Shown here in pieces: positions 23,470 to 35,327 of a DNA stretch of 64,000 nucleotides. Source of the stretch: Cephalopachus bancanus (lineage: Eukaryota > Chordata > Mammalia > Primates > Tarsiidae); contig JAPVLO010000003.1 of assembly GCA_027257055.1 (NCBI GenBank), positions 8,683,501 to 8,747,500 of the forward strand, in the 5' to 3' direction. Position numbers and translations under genes: made by a program. The notes under the pieces were generated by a model. That model ran no database searches. It was not told the origin of the DNA and worked only from the letters and a program-made list of their open reading frames with translations. The first letter of the stretch is position 1. Each line of letters starts with the position of its first letter.

Positions 23470-24770
23470 TACAGGAGGAGCCACAGCTGGCAAGTGGGTT
23501 ACATTGACCTATTACTGGTTTCCAGATGGTTTTCAAACAATTGAGAGAGACACTAGATTTGGATTTGCATACCTCACAGATAAAGCAAATACTTCTACTA
23601 CCACTATATAGATCTAGAGCAAAAGTATTATTTTAATTTGGATATTAGTCGTCTAATTAAGGAAATACGAGAAAAATTCAACAATGAGTTAGAAAGCATC
23701 ATAAACAATGGACTTACATACATTCCCATCCACAAAACATGGATCAATGAAAATTAGAATGAACACCGGAAACTCCTACTTACAAATTAGAGAATGATAA
23801 TAATGTCTTTCATACCTGAATGAATGTATGTTAAAACTTAATTCTTTGTGGAATTAAAGGGAGACCACTAGGTACATTGCCGAGATACTGCAGGTGAAGA
23901 CTTGGAGAAGATAGTGGGAATGATACATGGACGCATAGACACACCTGCTTCCAGATTTTTTTCCTTCTCATTGCCTGCTTTTGTGTTGGTGGGACATTCG
24001 TTGCCTTTACAAGTGCCAGAAGAAAGGTCATTTAGCGAACACGACACCATGACCATACATCTAAATATTACTACATTCATAATCCTAAAAAAATGATAAT
24101 ATGGATCATTCCTTATTTTCACCCTTTTTAGTTGGTTTCTGTCTCTCTCTTACCTGGTGGATGATGTAGGCCTGTATGTTTGTACTTATCCAACCCTACT
24201 GTATAGGACTAAAAATTGAAAAAGAAGAAACATTGACTATGTTTATATTAATGTTAACTTTATGGGTTAGTCCTCTAGCTGACCTAACAGACCTACTCCA
24301 AGGAGGATAATCTAGGTAAAAGAAATTAAAGTGAAATACTAGAGAAGTGATTGCTGATATAAAGGGAGCCGATGGGAAGCTCTTTGCCATACTCTAAAGT
24401 ATGTTTGGAGGTTCCTACTATCTGTAGGATAGTATCCTGGGAAAATCAGCATTTAGGGCTCAGAATATTTACTCAAACTGTACTCAAGCAATTAATGGCA
24501 ACAACATGACTGATATGTCAACCAACATTGACAGAATCATTCTACAGGAGATTTGTTCAAAATTGGCCTGGGAGGTATATAATTGTCCTTCAGTTATAAC
24601 TGAAGATTTGGGAGCTTTCCCTTTTGACTCCAAATTTCTACCTCTTGCAGGACCGTGTCCTATACCTGTATTAAAGCCTTACATGAATATGCACTCTGGA
24701 GTCTCATGTGTTCTGTAAAATATCCAAGTATGTAAGGGCTGTAATGTTTAATTTAAAAATCTGACTTCTC
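23470..24770 (+). mobile_element. Class III-like ERV remnant, unit A (pol end onward)
   Basis: Collinear with 46140-48190. Near 23490 a translated stretch looks like the start of an integrase core (HSWQVGYIDLL), but frames are full of stops. Downstream (to about 24720) is a further coding-derived stretch ending CTCTGGAGTCTCATGTG; whether it is integrase, env or other cannot be told. Protease and reverse transcriptase, visible in the unit B copy, are absent here. No LTR was recognised at either side. An old, non-functional fragment. Confidence 0.55.
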
Positions 24771-24780
24771 TTGAAACTTA

Positions 24781-24995
24781 TTTGTTTATTTATTTATATT
24801 TTAGAGACTAGTTCTCACTGTTGCCCAGGCTGGAGTGCAGTGGTGCTATCTTAGCTCACTGCAGTCTCAAACTCCTGGACTAAAGTGATACTCCTGCCTC
24901 AACCTTCCAAGTACCTACGATTACAAGCACACACCACCACATCCAGCTAATTTTTTTATAGAGACCAGTCTTGCTATGATGCCCAGGCTGCTACT
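24781..24995 (-). mobile_element. Partial Alu, minus strand, unit A only
   Basis: Antisense Alu from T-rich tail through TTGCCCAGGCTGGAGTGCAG to ATGATGCCCAGGCTG; the rest of the left arm is missing. The unit B copy runs directly across this point (about 48195), so the insertion followed the duplication. Its exact TSD is unclear. Confidence 0.8.
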
Positions 24996-25233
24996 GAAAT
25001 TTTAAAAACCAGTCAACATACAACCTACATTATCTTATAGCAACAATCCACTGAAGTGAGAAATGAGGTTTTTATGTGACTCATATGCCTTTTTCGTGGC
25101 TCACAGTTCTCATCAACACCGTCCTATTTTTTAACAAGAGAAGGAATCATTCATATCACCACTTATGTGTTCTTGAAGATGCATTCTCATAAACTACAAT
25201 ATGAATGGTGACTGTTGGACTTGTGCCACTTAG

Positions 25234-25238
<5 letters not shown>

Positions 25239-25274
<36 letters not shown>

Positions 25275-25380
25275 CTCCTGGATAAGGATAATCCATCATC
25301 TATCTATCTATCTATCTATCTATCTAAAACATCATTATGTATATGTGTGCGTGTGTGTGTATGTGTGTGTGTATATATAT
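25239..25380. repeat. Compound microsatellite (CA)n, (TCTA)n, (GT)n
   Basis: (CA) at 25239-25273, (TCTA) at 25296-25326 and GT/TA-rich at 25340-25381. Confidence 0.9.
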
Positions 25381-25381
25381 A

Positions 25382-26475
25382 ATACTCAGGGTTTGTTTCA
25401 AGTTAACCTGAAGGAAGAAGATAAGTGGGTATAGATAATGATAAAAGAAAGTTGATCAGGTATTGGTAATTATTTAAGTTATATGATTGGTACATTGGGT
25501 TTTATTACATTTTTCTCATGCTTTTACTAAATATTTGAAAATTTCTAAAAGAATGTTTCAAAGACATATATATGTATAAAATCGCACACACCATACATAT
25601 AAATGTGTGTATATAGATAAATAGAGATATGCTTGTGCATATATGTATGTAAACAGAGCTGTAACCATTTTGTGGGTAACTCATATAATCGTATTTAATG
25701 TAGTAACATGACCTTTCTAAGGATAATTTAGCCAGAAATTTAAAATGTTTAAATCATCTGTACTATTAATTTCACATCTTAGAATGTATCCTGTGAAAAC
25801 GTATGGTACATGAAAAAATATTTAACCCCAAGAGCTCATATTAGAGTTGATGACAAATCAAAATGAAAACATGATGGATATGTGACTCCTACTTACTAGG
25901 AGAAACGTTAAACATAACATATTTTGGAGGTGGTCATAGTGACAACAATTTTTTTCCTTCTTATGCTTTTTGATAGTCTTCATAATTTTAGAAAATATTG
26001 ATTTATAAGTCAGAATATAATTCACTTAACAATCTGTGCAAGATTTTCTGCTTGTGTGGAGATAGAAATTAATTATCTGAATCTGAAAATTTTCTGATCA
26101 TTGATTAGCCTGACCACACTTGCTAATAACAAAGTTATATTGCACTTACTTTGATATAATTACAGAGCATTTTAGCATTTGATGAGTTCAACCTGATATA
26201 AGCCTGCAGGTAACATGCTGACCCCCTTGGTATGTGGGGAAAATAATAAGTTTAGGTGCTGAGGGGTTGAGCTAAAACAATACAAATAACACTATTTACA
26301 TATCTAAAGCCTTGTTGTCTCAGATCAAAATTTAAAAAGAATTAAACAAAGATCTTCTACAAATTTAAGGCCTCTAGTATAGCGGACAGAAAGGCACCAG
26401 AAATTCAAACGCCATCATCCACATGGTCTTGTACACACTATTCTGAATAGAAACAAAAACAATGGCAATGTGATC
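25382..26475. other. Junction region between units A and B
   Basis: AT-rich. 25420-25800 resembles 13185-13500 left of unit A (possible L1M 3' end). No gene. Confidence 0.35.
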
Positions 26476-26819
26476 CAACCCAGAAGAGAAAGACAAGCAG
26501 TTATAGGCTATCTGCAGTGACAGTACTTCAATTCTGGTGAGACAGCAGCAGGACAGCAGTATTTAGTGAAAGAGTGAGAACTAAGTATTTATTTAGAAAC
26601 TGGGTCAACCTAAGGAAAGTAGATTGGCAGAATGAAGTGTCTGTGTAGGAAATATGGGATGATATTATGACTCTAAAATACATAGAAAAGAGGAAAATTG
26701 AGTAGGAATATAAAGTCAAAGCCCAGCTACCTCTAATGGGCTGAGAGATTATGGAAAATCTGGATGGTGTAGCACAAAGATAACCTAGTCTCAGCATTGG
26801 ACTTCTAGACAAGTAATCT

Positions 26820-27847
26820 ACTGAAAAAGAAGAAGAAATATGAGAGATTTACTTGGGCATTCCAACTCATTGGAGAATAACAAAGTCTGATTTTATTTCT
26901 CCAGTTACTCACTGCTTCTGAGTCCATAGGAACATCTCAAACAGATGTGAAATGTTTCTGCTTATTTTGGGGCTAAGATATCCACTTTTTGCCTTCTTCT
27001 AGATTACCTTCTCTGCTAGTCCACAGCCTCAAAGCTCAGCAGGCCTCGACTCATCAAACCAGATGTCAGACTCTTCTTCTTTGTAGGAACCCAAAATGTC
27101 AAGACTCTCTATTGCAGCACCACCACACTGGCTTGAATTGGAAATCAGTCCCCATTCTCTCAAGGGACAATAGTGGAACACCTCTCATTGTACACGTCCC
27201 ATAAGGTAGAACATTCCCTTGGTTATTTCTTCTCCTGGCCTAGTCTTTTCTTTATATAGATATGGTGGGGGAAGCCAGGAGGGTGTGATTTATATTAGTG
27301 GGGTGACTTTCAGGAGAAGAGTCTTAGCTTCAATTCTGAAATTCCAGGACACTATGAAGTTGGTACCATGCTAGGCACTCTCCCCAACTTACCGAAACTT
27401 TAAATGACACAGACCTTTATGTTATTTATCTCCTTATTACACATAAGATAACAATGGCATAGCTAAATCATCTGTTTACTATCATTTAGTTTGTGAAATT
27501 TAAGATTTTGTACTATTTCATCTCTATTTTCAAAGCTTTGTGTGACAGTTTTCCACGATGTTTACACATAGTCCGCTAAAAAAAAAAAAATCATTTCAGA
27601 TATCACCAGGGATGAGGTTCTAATGGAATTCATTTATTATGTTTGTGAAATCTGGATCATGGTCTGTTGGAAGCAGAGTCTGTAGCAAACTATAGTTCTC
27701 AGTGATTCTAGCTGAGAAGGGTTAGTGAAGGCAAAGAATAGAAATCTCTCTCCCTAACCATTGGTTTCTCCAAAAACGGTTCTCACTGATTTACCTATGA
27801 GTACATCTCTGGGCCTGTTACACAAAGACCTACGTTTTCTGGTATTG
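26820..27847. other. OR downstream flank in unit B
   Basis: 26850-27290 is the best three-way match: with 15890-16140 (A) and 51325-51740 (C). Short frames here (for example 26989-27204) are not coding. Confidence 0.6.
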
Positions 27848-28793
27848 TTAGTAAACAGGTTTTTGGTTCAGCAGATATTTTACAGCTGCTTTTACATCTT
27901 TATTCCTCAAGCTATAGATTATAGGATTCAGCATAGGGGTCACTACCCCATAAAACAGAGAAATGAGCTTGTCTGAGGTTTGCAGCTTGTCTTCCCCAAT
28001 CAGGTCTTGAGACTTGGGTTTTGCATACATAAAAAAGATGGTACCATAAAATATGATCACTACAGTCAGATGAGCTGAGCAAGTGGAAAAAGCCTTGTGT
28101 CTTCCTGTGGCTGAGTTCATTCTCAAGATAGTGTAGAGAATGAACATATAGGAAGAAGAAATGACCATCAGTGGAAGAACTAGGAAGGCCATATTTGATA
28201 TCATCATGGTGATAATATTGAGGGATATATCCGCACAAGCTAGCTTGAGAACAGCTAATATTTCACATGTGAAATGATTGATAATATTGTTCCCACAGAA
28301 AGGTAGTCTCATGGCAAGTGATGTTTGCACAATTGAGTTGATTCCACCAGAAAGCCATGACACAGAAGCCATCAGTACATACACTACTTTGCTCATGATG
28401 ATGGGGTATCTCAGAGGGTTACAGATTGCCACATAGCGGTCAAATGCCATCATGCTGAGAAGCAAACCTTCTGTTGACCCCATTGCAAACCCAAAGAACA
28501 TCTGCACCGCACATCCAGAGAAGGAAATGTTTCTTTTCTTTGAGATTAAGCTCACTAATGTTGAAGGAACAGAGGAGGATGTATAGCAGATATCCAGGAA
28601 AGCCCAGGAAGAAGTACATGGGAGTGTGGAGACGAGAGTCAAAGATGTTTGCTATGATCAGAACACTATTGCCAATTAGAATCACTAGGTACATAACTAG
28701 AATCAGAGCAAAGTAAATTAGCTCAATCTTTGGGTATCCAGAAAGACCCAGAAGAAGAAATTCTAACACAAGTGTCTGGTTAATCTCACCCAT
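27848..28793 (-). pseudogene. Olfactory receptor pseudogene with one lesion, OR13C type, unit B
   Basis: Same receptor type as unit A. ATG at 28791-28793 ([20 protein letters not shown]); stop at 27848. The sole lesion seen is an 8-bp deletion at about 28598, just after PMYFFLG of TM2, where paralogs read GNLSFLDICY; it shifts the frame. Everything beyond is clean: [17 protein letters not shown] (intact DRY), [32 protein letters not shown] restored length would be about 317 residues. Upstream in-frame codons to 28841 are not needed because paralogs start at this Met. The DRY and TM6/TM7 motifs are more intact than in unit A, so this gene died later, or the deletion is a polymorphism or an assembly error. 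Confidence 0.93.
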
Positions 28794-29640
28794 GTCATTC
28801 ACTTTCAGGATGTCAAAAGAAGACCTACCATAAAGATACATTCACTGACAAGACAAATGGTACAAATTAACTGAACAACCATTCTTTTAGAATGTATTAC
28901 GAGAAGTAATTGCTTGAAGCACTGATATCCAATTATCTTTCATAGTGTATGTGATAGAATACAGTTAAATTGAGAATGTTGGAAGTACCTATGCTCATCA
29001 CCTATATGTTAAGATCTACCTATGAACAGAAACACATACAGAGTAACCTTTCCCGTTGTTGAGGACTCATTCCTGAGTTGAAGTTTCTGAAGACCCTTAC
29101 TAATTACCAATTGTAACCCTAAGTTCTTCATTTCATCTGTCCCAGTAAACAGTGGTGGAGAGGGCAAAAGACTCATCAATAAAAACTGGAATTTTGATTT
29201 AACAATTAACAAAGTGGCCAGAATTTCACAGTGGCTTTTACTTTTTGTGTGTATATATTTCCTTCTAGGCCTTACACTGCACACCTTACATTAGTCAGTT
29301 TAATAGTATATTTTATAGATATTTAACAATAATAATAAATGTAATAGTATAACCTGAGATTTACCAACTGTTTAAAGGCATAGCTAGTTGTTGATCTCAT
29401 ATTTCAGTCCCCTCTTGGTGTCTTGTATGGCTGTTCCTATGAGAGACCATTGCACAAAAGAGTTCCACGTTAATGTGACGGGGACTATTTGGAGAACGTT
29501 ATGTAGTCTGTATAATTTTTCTTCTATAGCTTCAGAGTTTATCTTGATAATATACTCATTTAAGTCAACCTATAAAAAGAACAATAATGTTTAAATATTA
29601 TATGTGCCCATTATAATGTTCACAATATAGTCAGTCATAC
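28794..29640. other. OR upstream flank, unit B
   Basis: Aligns with 17824-18640 of unit A. The coding exon is preceded (on the minus strand) by a CTTTTGACATCCTGAAAG-like acceptor region just beyond the ATG. No further gene. Confidence 0.5.
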
Positions 29641-29689
29641 AGTAAAAGAAAAATATAGTTACATTCTGCAGCCTGAATTAAAATTATAG

Positions 29690-29950
29690 ATTTTTCACAG
29701 AAGGAAGAATGTTATAAGAAATAAATCAGGCAAAGGAGAACACAGGAAGAGTTTCAAACTTAGGCTAAATTTGGAAGTATGGAAAGGAGTAGACAGGTTT
29801 GAAAGAGAATAGGGTATCTCAAAAGTGAGAAGTTGAGCCAAAGTCAGGAGTGAGCAGATTGGCAGCACATCCTTTTTGGATGAGGGAGTATCTGGGGAGG
29901 AATGGTGGCAAGCACATATCTTAGAAAGTGTGACAAGTGCAGAGGAAGGC
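29690..29950 (-). mobile_element. L2 LINE fragment, antisense (unit B copy)
   Basis: Counterpart of 19440-19700, so the repeat was present before the duplication. Unit B lacks the preceding 780 bp. Confidence 0.4.
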
Positions 29951-30509
29951 TCTGAAAACAGGCAGAAAACGTGATACTTCTTTTGGTGGAAAAGAGGTCT
30001 ATCATTAGATACCACAGAAGCATGCAGTAAGTGCCTTGCCCCTGTGATTTTAGCAATTCTGTAAACTTAACATCATATCATATGGCATTTAGATTTTTGA
30101 GTAAAAGTGTAACTCATCAATTAAGACATTTAATTAGGGAGGCTGTCACTCATTGCAGACTAGTTGTGAAAGTGATCTTTCTGTAATTACCATAGGATTT
30201 GATTTTGGACAAAATCATGTTCAGGCCTTGTGTGAGTCACAGTTTTGAAAATTTCAGCACATACACTCTTCTCCACTCTGTGACTCTGTTTGTCACATGA
30301 TAATAGTTAGGAACATTTCTGTAGAGCAGATATTACTAGGAGTCAGAAGTTCAGATCAACATAAACCTTACAACAGGAAAAAAAATTTAAGAATACAGAA
30401 TAGAAATATTTTAACTTTGAAAAGACATACAAGGGGATATATAAACTCAATCTTAGAGATTAAAAAAACTGAGCCCACAAGATTTTGTTGATTTTTATTT
30501 ATTTAGTTT

Positions 30510-30640
30510 AAGAAAAGAAAGGAGAGAGAGGAGGGGGAGAGAGAAAGGGGGAGGGGAGTGTGAGAGGAAAGGAAGCAAGAAAGCAAGGAGAAAAGGAAAA
30601 ATAAAGAGAGAAGGGGGAAGAGAGAGAGGGAGGAAATATA
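30510..30640. repeat. Purine-rich (GA/GGAG) low-complexity tract, unit B only
   Basis: About 130 bp of almost pure A/G on the plus strand. Unit A at the corresponding position (about 20340) has no such tract. Confidence 0.8.
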
Positions 30641-30649
30641 TTTATTTAG

Positions 30650-31870
30650 CCAACTTTTATTGAATGATTCTATGTGCCATATTTTGTGCAAGGCTGCATG
30701 ACTAATAATGGGCAGATAGCCAAAGGTCATTCTATGCATATGACTTCTTTACCTGACAAATAGCATTAAAATCTATATAGAAATCAAATGCTAAAACAAA
30801 AAAAAAATAATGGTCAGTGAGGACCATAGAAAAAGTGGAGTCACAAAGACAGATTGTGCTCATTCAACAGTGCCCAGAGAAGGGGCAATTATTCGATTCT
30901 ACTTCTTATTACTCGAGTGGGGTACAGAAATTGGCCATAGGGTGCACTGGATTAGGGACATGAGCCCTCTGATCAGCTCTGACACAAATGCGAAAAAGTG
31001 GACAGCAAGGCATTAATTCAAATTCATCTTAAGCCAGGCTTGTCTTGCTACCTTTGGTTTCTGTCTGCTTCTAGTACTTTAAATTGTCCATCTTAAGTGT
31101 TGTGAGATAAGAAATGTGGGAAAGGAGCTTGTCTGTCTTGCCCGTGTCTCCACACCAAAGTCTAACACAGCAGCTGCACATAGATGCACTGTGACTGAAA
31201 AAGCGAAGGTTTACTTTCTAGGCTCTGAAGAAATGAGCAGGACCACTTCAGTATGCCATATTTGTTCTTTTGCCGCAGACTTTTGTTTTAAAATAAATAT
31301 ATATTTAAGTTAGTACTAATAAGCTGCTATCTTATACAAATAATCAGCAGTCTAACAAGGGGCCACATAATACTTATTTAAACACATATTATATTGGTTT
31401 AGCATAGTGAAAAATGTCTCAGACTAGAATCAATGTCTTTAGTTTGAGGTTCTTTGCCTGTAATTTATAGTCTCAATTTTCTTATTTGTAAAGTAGTAAT
31501 AAAAATACCTGCAGTATTTTTTGAAGTAATATTATAGAAATATAATAATATAGTGTACGGAAATTGTTTTAAGAATTCGTTAACACAATACAAACAATAA
31601 TTAAATGATAATAACTATTCACAGCTGTATTTGGGGTGATAAATTGGTACCTATATTGTTTCAGATTATTCAGGTTAAATTGCATATAGAATAACAGCTT
31701 CACTTATAGACTAAGTTTAATTGGGTTTATTGTAACAGTTTCATGTTATTAAGGGCTTACCTTTAGATAATTATTTCCACCTCCTGGAAGAACCAGGTAA
31801 TTTTTCTTAGTATTTATGTCAGCATTTTTTTATTACTTCACATAAGGTCAGGTTCAGCAAAAGATACCAG
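30650..31870. other. Unit B interior without genes
   Basis: Parallels 20360-21850 of unit A, with the 20760-21060 block only partly kept (30900-31040). A sense MIR-like segment is at about 31440-31600. Confidence 0.5.
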
Positions 31871-32034
31871 ATTCCACAGTCACAGAAGGTTAAATAATTG
31901 TCATCCAACAGTTATTGTAATTGTTCCCCAATTCCCAAAGCAATTTAAAGTTGGAATGAGAGATCTGTGGAATGGAGAAACTTCTGGCGCATCAGGGACA
32001 GTGTCCCACAGACCCAATTAAGAGTGGTGCTGGG

Positions 32035-32314
32035 GGCCGGGCTCGTGTAATCCCGCGCCTTTGGGAGGCTGAGGTGAGTGGATTGCCTGAGCCCATGGGT
32101 TCGAGACCCGCCTGGGCAGGCGAGACCTCATCTCTACAATAAAATAAAAAATTAGCCCGGTGTGGTTGCACGCGCCTGTAATTCCGGCTACTCGGAAGGC
32201 TGAGGCGGAAGGATCGCCGGCGCCCAGCAGGTCGAGGCTGCGGTGGCCGGGAGTGGCCACTGCACTCTAGTCTGGGAGACAGAGTGAGACTCCAACTAAA
32301 AAAAAAAAAAAACA
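32035..32314 (+). mobile_element. Alu SINE, deletion subfamily, unit B only
   Basis: Full-length young Alu (GGCCGGGCTCGTGTAATCCC with a few bases lost in the left arm). TSD GTGCTGGG at 32027-32034 and 32315-32322. The empty site is preserved in unit A at about 22050. Carries the short-deletion form CCTGGGCAGGCGAGACC, where others have CCTGGGCAACTTGGCGAGACC. Confidence 0.93.
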
Positions 32315-32389
32315 GTGCTGGGAATATACTGTGACTGGACCAAAGCTCACATATGCAGTAGCATTCTCCTGTCCACATCACTTTTGGAA

Positions 32390-32885
32390 AGAGGAGCAGA
32401 TGTTCACCAAAAAACTTTATGAAATGTGAGCGCTTTCTAGTTTAAAATATATCTACCAAAGCCAAGTAAGAGCTTAATAATTCAAATTATGATTGCTAAA
32501 ATGAAATGCTAGAATTAAACAATGATCTATCTATTGTGAATGAAATAAAATAAATATTCACTATAAATTTAGTACATTGTGATTTAACTTTATGCTTACT
32601 TTGTATTTATTCTTCTTGATAAGTTAATTTCTTGCAGGATGCTATCACTCAAGTTTTTTGGCATGAAAAGAAATATGGATAAAAAAACAAAATAAATAAA
32701 CAACAAAAAAAGAAAATTCATATGTTTTAAACCACAGAAGTACAAAAGTTAAAAAAGTTCAGAATGAATAGTTTGGAGTATGAATCAGATAGATAGTATA
32801 TTATTGAATTAACTTGTGTTAGCAATGTCTATTAAGCTAATGTCTATTAAGCTGTATGCATTAATGCTGAGGTTCACTGTAAAAT
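32390..32885. other. Unit B interior
   Basis: Continues the alignment to 22130-22560 of unit A. No gene. Confidence 0.5.
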
Positions 32886-33125
32886 ATTGGGTTCTGCAAC
32901 TATGCTTCCCATCGAAACTGGGCTGGATTAAAAAAAATGTGATAATATATGCAATCGAATATTACACAGCCATAAAAGACAAACATATGGACTTTGCAAT
33001 AAATTGGATAGATTAGGAGTCTCATTCTCAGTGATCTATCACAGAAGCAAAGAACAGAGTGCCACATGTTCTCACTCATAAGCAGACCCTGAACATTTAC
33101 CATAATACTGTAAGAAAGGGATTGG

Positions 33126-33203
33126 GGGCAACCTCTTTCAGATCCCCTACCATTGTGTGAGATCTTCTGTCTTCTTAATAAATCCTACTTTCAAAAAAGA
33201 AAA
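33126..33203 (+). mobile_element. 78-bp retroposed LTR-end-like fragment inside the L1
   Basis: The L1 is interrupted by a short tract starting GGGCAACCTCTTTC, containing TTCTTAATAAATCC (a polyadenylation-type signal) and ending in an A-rich tail. It is flanked by AAGAAAGGGATTGG, perfect at 33112-33125 and 33204-33217 (14 bp). The layout is that of an L1-driven insertion of a short transcript end. The body resembles the R/U5 end of a gammaretrovirus-like LTR, by general appearance only. Confidence 0.75.
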
Positions 33204-33204
33204 A

Positions 33205-33262
33205 AGAAAGGGATTGGCAGTAGTGGGATACTGCCAGGGTTGGGGGGCGGAGGGAATGTGTG
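33205..33262 (+). repeat. G-rich block of the L1 3' UTR
   Basis: Several G-runs on the plus strand, ending in GGTTGGGGGGCGGAGGG, could form a G-quadruplex. Primate L1 3' UTRs are known to carry such motifs. The copy at 60830-60870 is less G-rich. Confidence 0.5.
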
Positions 33263-33587
33263 GAGGACACAACATCAATAAAGGTACCTGATCTCAAATC
33301 AGGCAAAGTGGAGACCAAAGGGAGGCCCAAACTTTACCTGTATTATGACCATTTGTATATCTAATCCTGAATTGTACCCCACACCTTGAAAATAAAAAAT
33401 AAAATAAAGCTATACTTGATATCCCCCCAAAAAATTGGGTTCTGAGAAATAATAGTTTGTTTAGTAAAGAAGGAGCAGTATTTCTATGTACACATAGACA
33501 GACGCACACTCCACAAAACATATGTGCATTAAAATACAAATGGAAATATGTCAGGGATGTCTTTTATATTTAAAATCATGGAATTTT

Positions 33588-33887
33588 CCGGGCTCAGTGG
33601 CTCAGCCTGTAATCCCAGAGCTTTGGGAGGCCGAGGTGAGTGAATTGCCTGGGCCTGCAGGTTCGAGACCCGCCTGGGCAACTTGGCAAGACCTCATCTT
33701 TACAATAAATAAAAAAAATTAGCCGAGCGTGGTAGCGCACACCTGTAGTTTCAGCTACTTGAAAGGCTGAGGCTGAAGGATCGCTGGAGCCCAGCAGGTC
33801 GAGGTTGCAGTGGCCAGGAGTGGCCACTGCACTCCAGTCTGGGTGACAGAGTGAGACTCCAACTCAAAAAATAAAATAAAATAAAAT
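33588..33887 (+). mobile_element. Alu SINE, full-length form, unit B only
   Basis: Starts CCGGGCTCAGTGGCTCAGCC; has CCTGGGCAACTTGGC (no short deletion); A-tail (AATAA)n. TSD of 16 bp with one mismatch at 33572-33587 and 33888-33903. Unit A has no Alu at its equivalent site (about 22810). Confidence 0.93.
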
Positions 33888-34059
33888 AAAATCATGGGAT
33901 TTTAGAGCAGAAAAATTCTATAGCAAAAACAACAGAGAAATCAGCTAAGATTTCTATAAGTGAGTAATTTGAGATATAAAGTGATGAAATAATGTTCAAA
34001 ATCACAAAATCACTGTTAATATTTGAATAAGTAACAACTTCAAAGTTAACACAAAGAAA

Positions 34060-35040
34060 TTATAAATATTGAGATGAGTATGCCTTTACCCTGATCTGCT
34101 CACTACACATTATATGTATTTAAAAATTACCATGTACCTTATAAATATGTAAATTATTTGTCAATTTAAAAAGTAAAATTTTTTAAAGTGAACAAACAAT
34201 ATTGCCATGATACTCTACTATTTAGCCATATCTGATAGGTTATGCATTAAAAAAGATTGAGTAACAAAAAAGAGATGCCCTTTTAAAAGTTACTTTCATT
34301 TTTAATAATTGTCAAAATTTGGAATATACTGGGAATGCCAAAAAATGTATGCAGATTTTAAGTATGACATTCACTCAGATGATGTTAATCAAATGAATGC
34401 TAGCATCACCATTGGACAGGCAGGACGGTTAAAGAAAATAGCAGAACCACGGTTGAACAAATGTCATACTACACATTGCTACCATAATTTAACTCTACTT
34501 CAAAAAGTAATACATAGATAGCAACACTTAAAATATGTATACATATTTTTGGAAGCCCCGTATTTATATTGTTTTGGTTGATTACATACTACTCATAATT
34601 AAAATAATAATTCAGAAGAAATTTTCTAACATTTGACCGTATGGTCATGGTAAATATATTTTTTTTAATTATTTAATCAATATTTTTGTTGTCAAGAAAT
34701 AGGATATGCTGACCAATAAAAGATTTGCAAGACTTTTTAAAAAGTATCTTAAAACAACTTTTTATACTTGGAAACCAAAGTTTATTCGTCATATTTTAAA
34801 TTCTGAGAAATTTTTGGTAAAAAAGGATTTACTGGACAGCAGTGTGTGCCAACACTTTTCTGGGTACTGGAGATCCAATGTCTGGTTTAACATTTTGTAA
34901 AGAACTGAAGGCTGGAAAAAGAGTCACATTAAACATATATAACATATATGGGACACATTATCTACATAAGAAAATAACTAATACTTCTTACAAAACGATT
35001 AAGCCAACAACATTTTTTTTTCTAATAAATATAGTTTAAA
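34060..35040. other. AT-rich sequence after the alignable part of unit B
   Basis: No gene or repeat family was recognised. Frames at 34309-34521 and 34706-35039 are AT-driven with no domain. Confidence 0.3.
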
Positions 35041-35327
35041 TCGCCAGGTACGGTGACTCATGGCTGTAATCCCAACACTTTGGGAGGCAGAGGTGAGAAG
35101 ATTTCCTGAACCCATGGGTCGGAGACCAGCCTGGGCAACTTGGTGAGACCTCATCTCTACAATACATAAATAAAATTAGCCAGGCATGGTGACTCACACC
35201 TGTAGTTCCAGCTACTTGGAAGGCTGAGACAGAAGGATTGCCTGAGCTCAGCAGGTCAAGGCTACAGTGGTCGTGAGCATGACATGGCACTCCAGCCTGG
35301 GTGGCAGAGTGAGACTCCAGCTTAAAA
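35041..35327 (+). mobile_element. Alu SINE
   Basis: A diverged full-length Alu (GTACGGTGACTCATGGCTG) with CCTGGGCAACTTGGTG. Flanks AAATATAGTTTAAAT on the left and AAATATATACTTTAAAT on the right are an imperfect TSD. Confidence 0.88.

Larger units (their letters stand above)
14880..25110. repeat. Tandem segmental duplication, unit A
   Basis: Collinear with unit B (about 26480-48330). Anchor pairs read by eye: 15040-15110 with 26630-26700; 15890-16140 with 26995-27290; OR 16868-17823 with 27848-28793; 18380-18500 with 29350-29470; 19440-19700 with 29640-29900; 21900-22200 with 31870-32430; 22640-23000 with 33440-34060; ERV 23470-24770 with 46140-48190; 25010-25110 with 48220-48330. Unit A alone has the Tigger at 15279-15786 and the Alu at 24781-24995. 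The left limit is uncertain and may lie near 13000. Confidence 0.8.
32897..33433 (+). mobile_element. 5'-truncated L1, unit B only
   Basis: L1 3' end: AACTGGGCTGGATTAAAAAA (end of ORF2), then TGTTCTCACTCATAAGCAG, then 3' UTR ending in AATAAAATAAAGC and an A-tail. TSD ATTGGGTTCTG at 32886-32896 and 33434-33444. Absent from unit A at about 22640. It carries a 78-bp insert at 33126-33203. Confidence 0.93.

Noticed and set aside
23831..24122. Opposing frames on both strands at the ERV remnant
   Set aside because: Overlap a decayed retroviral stretch matched in unit B with different stops; no conserved frame between the copies.
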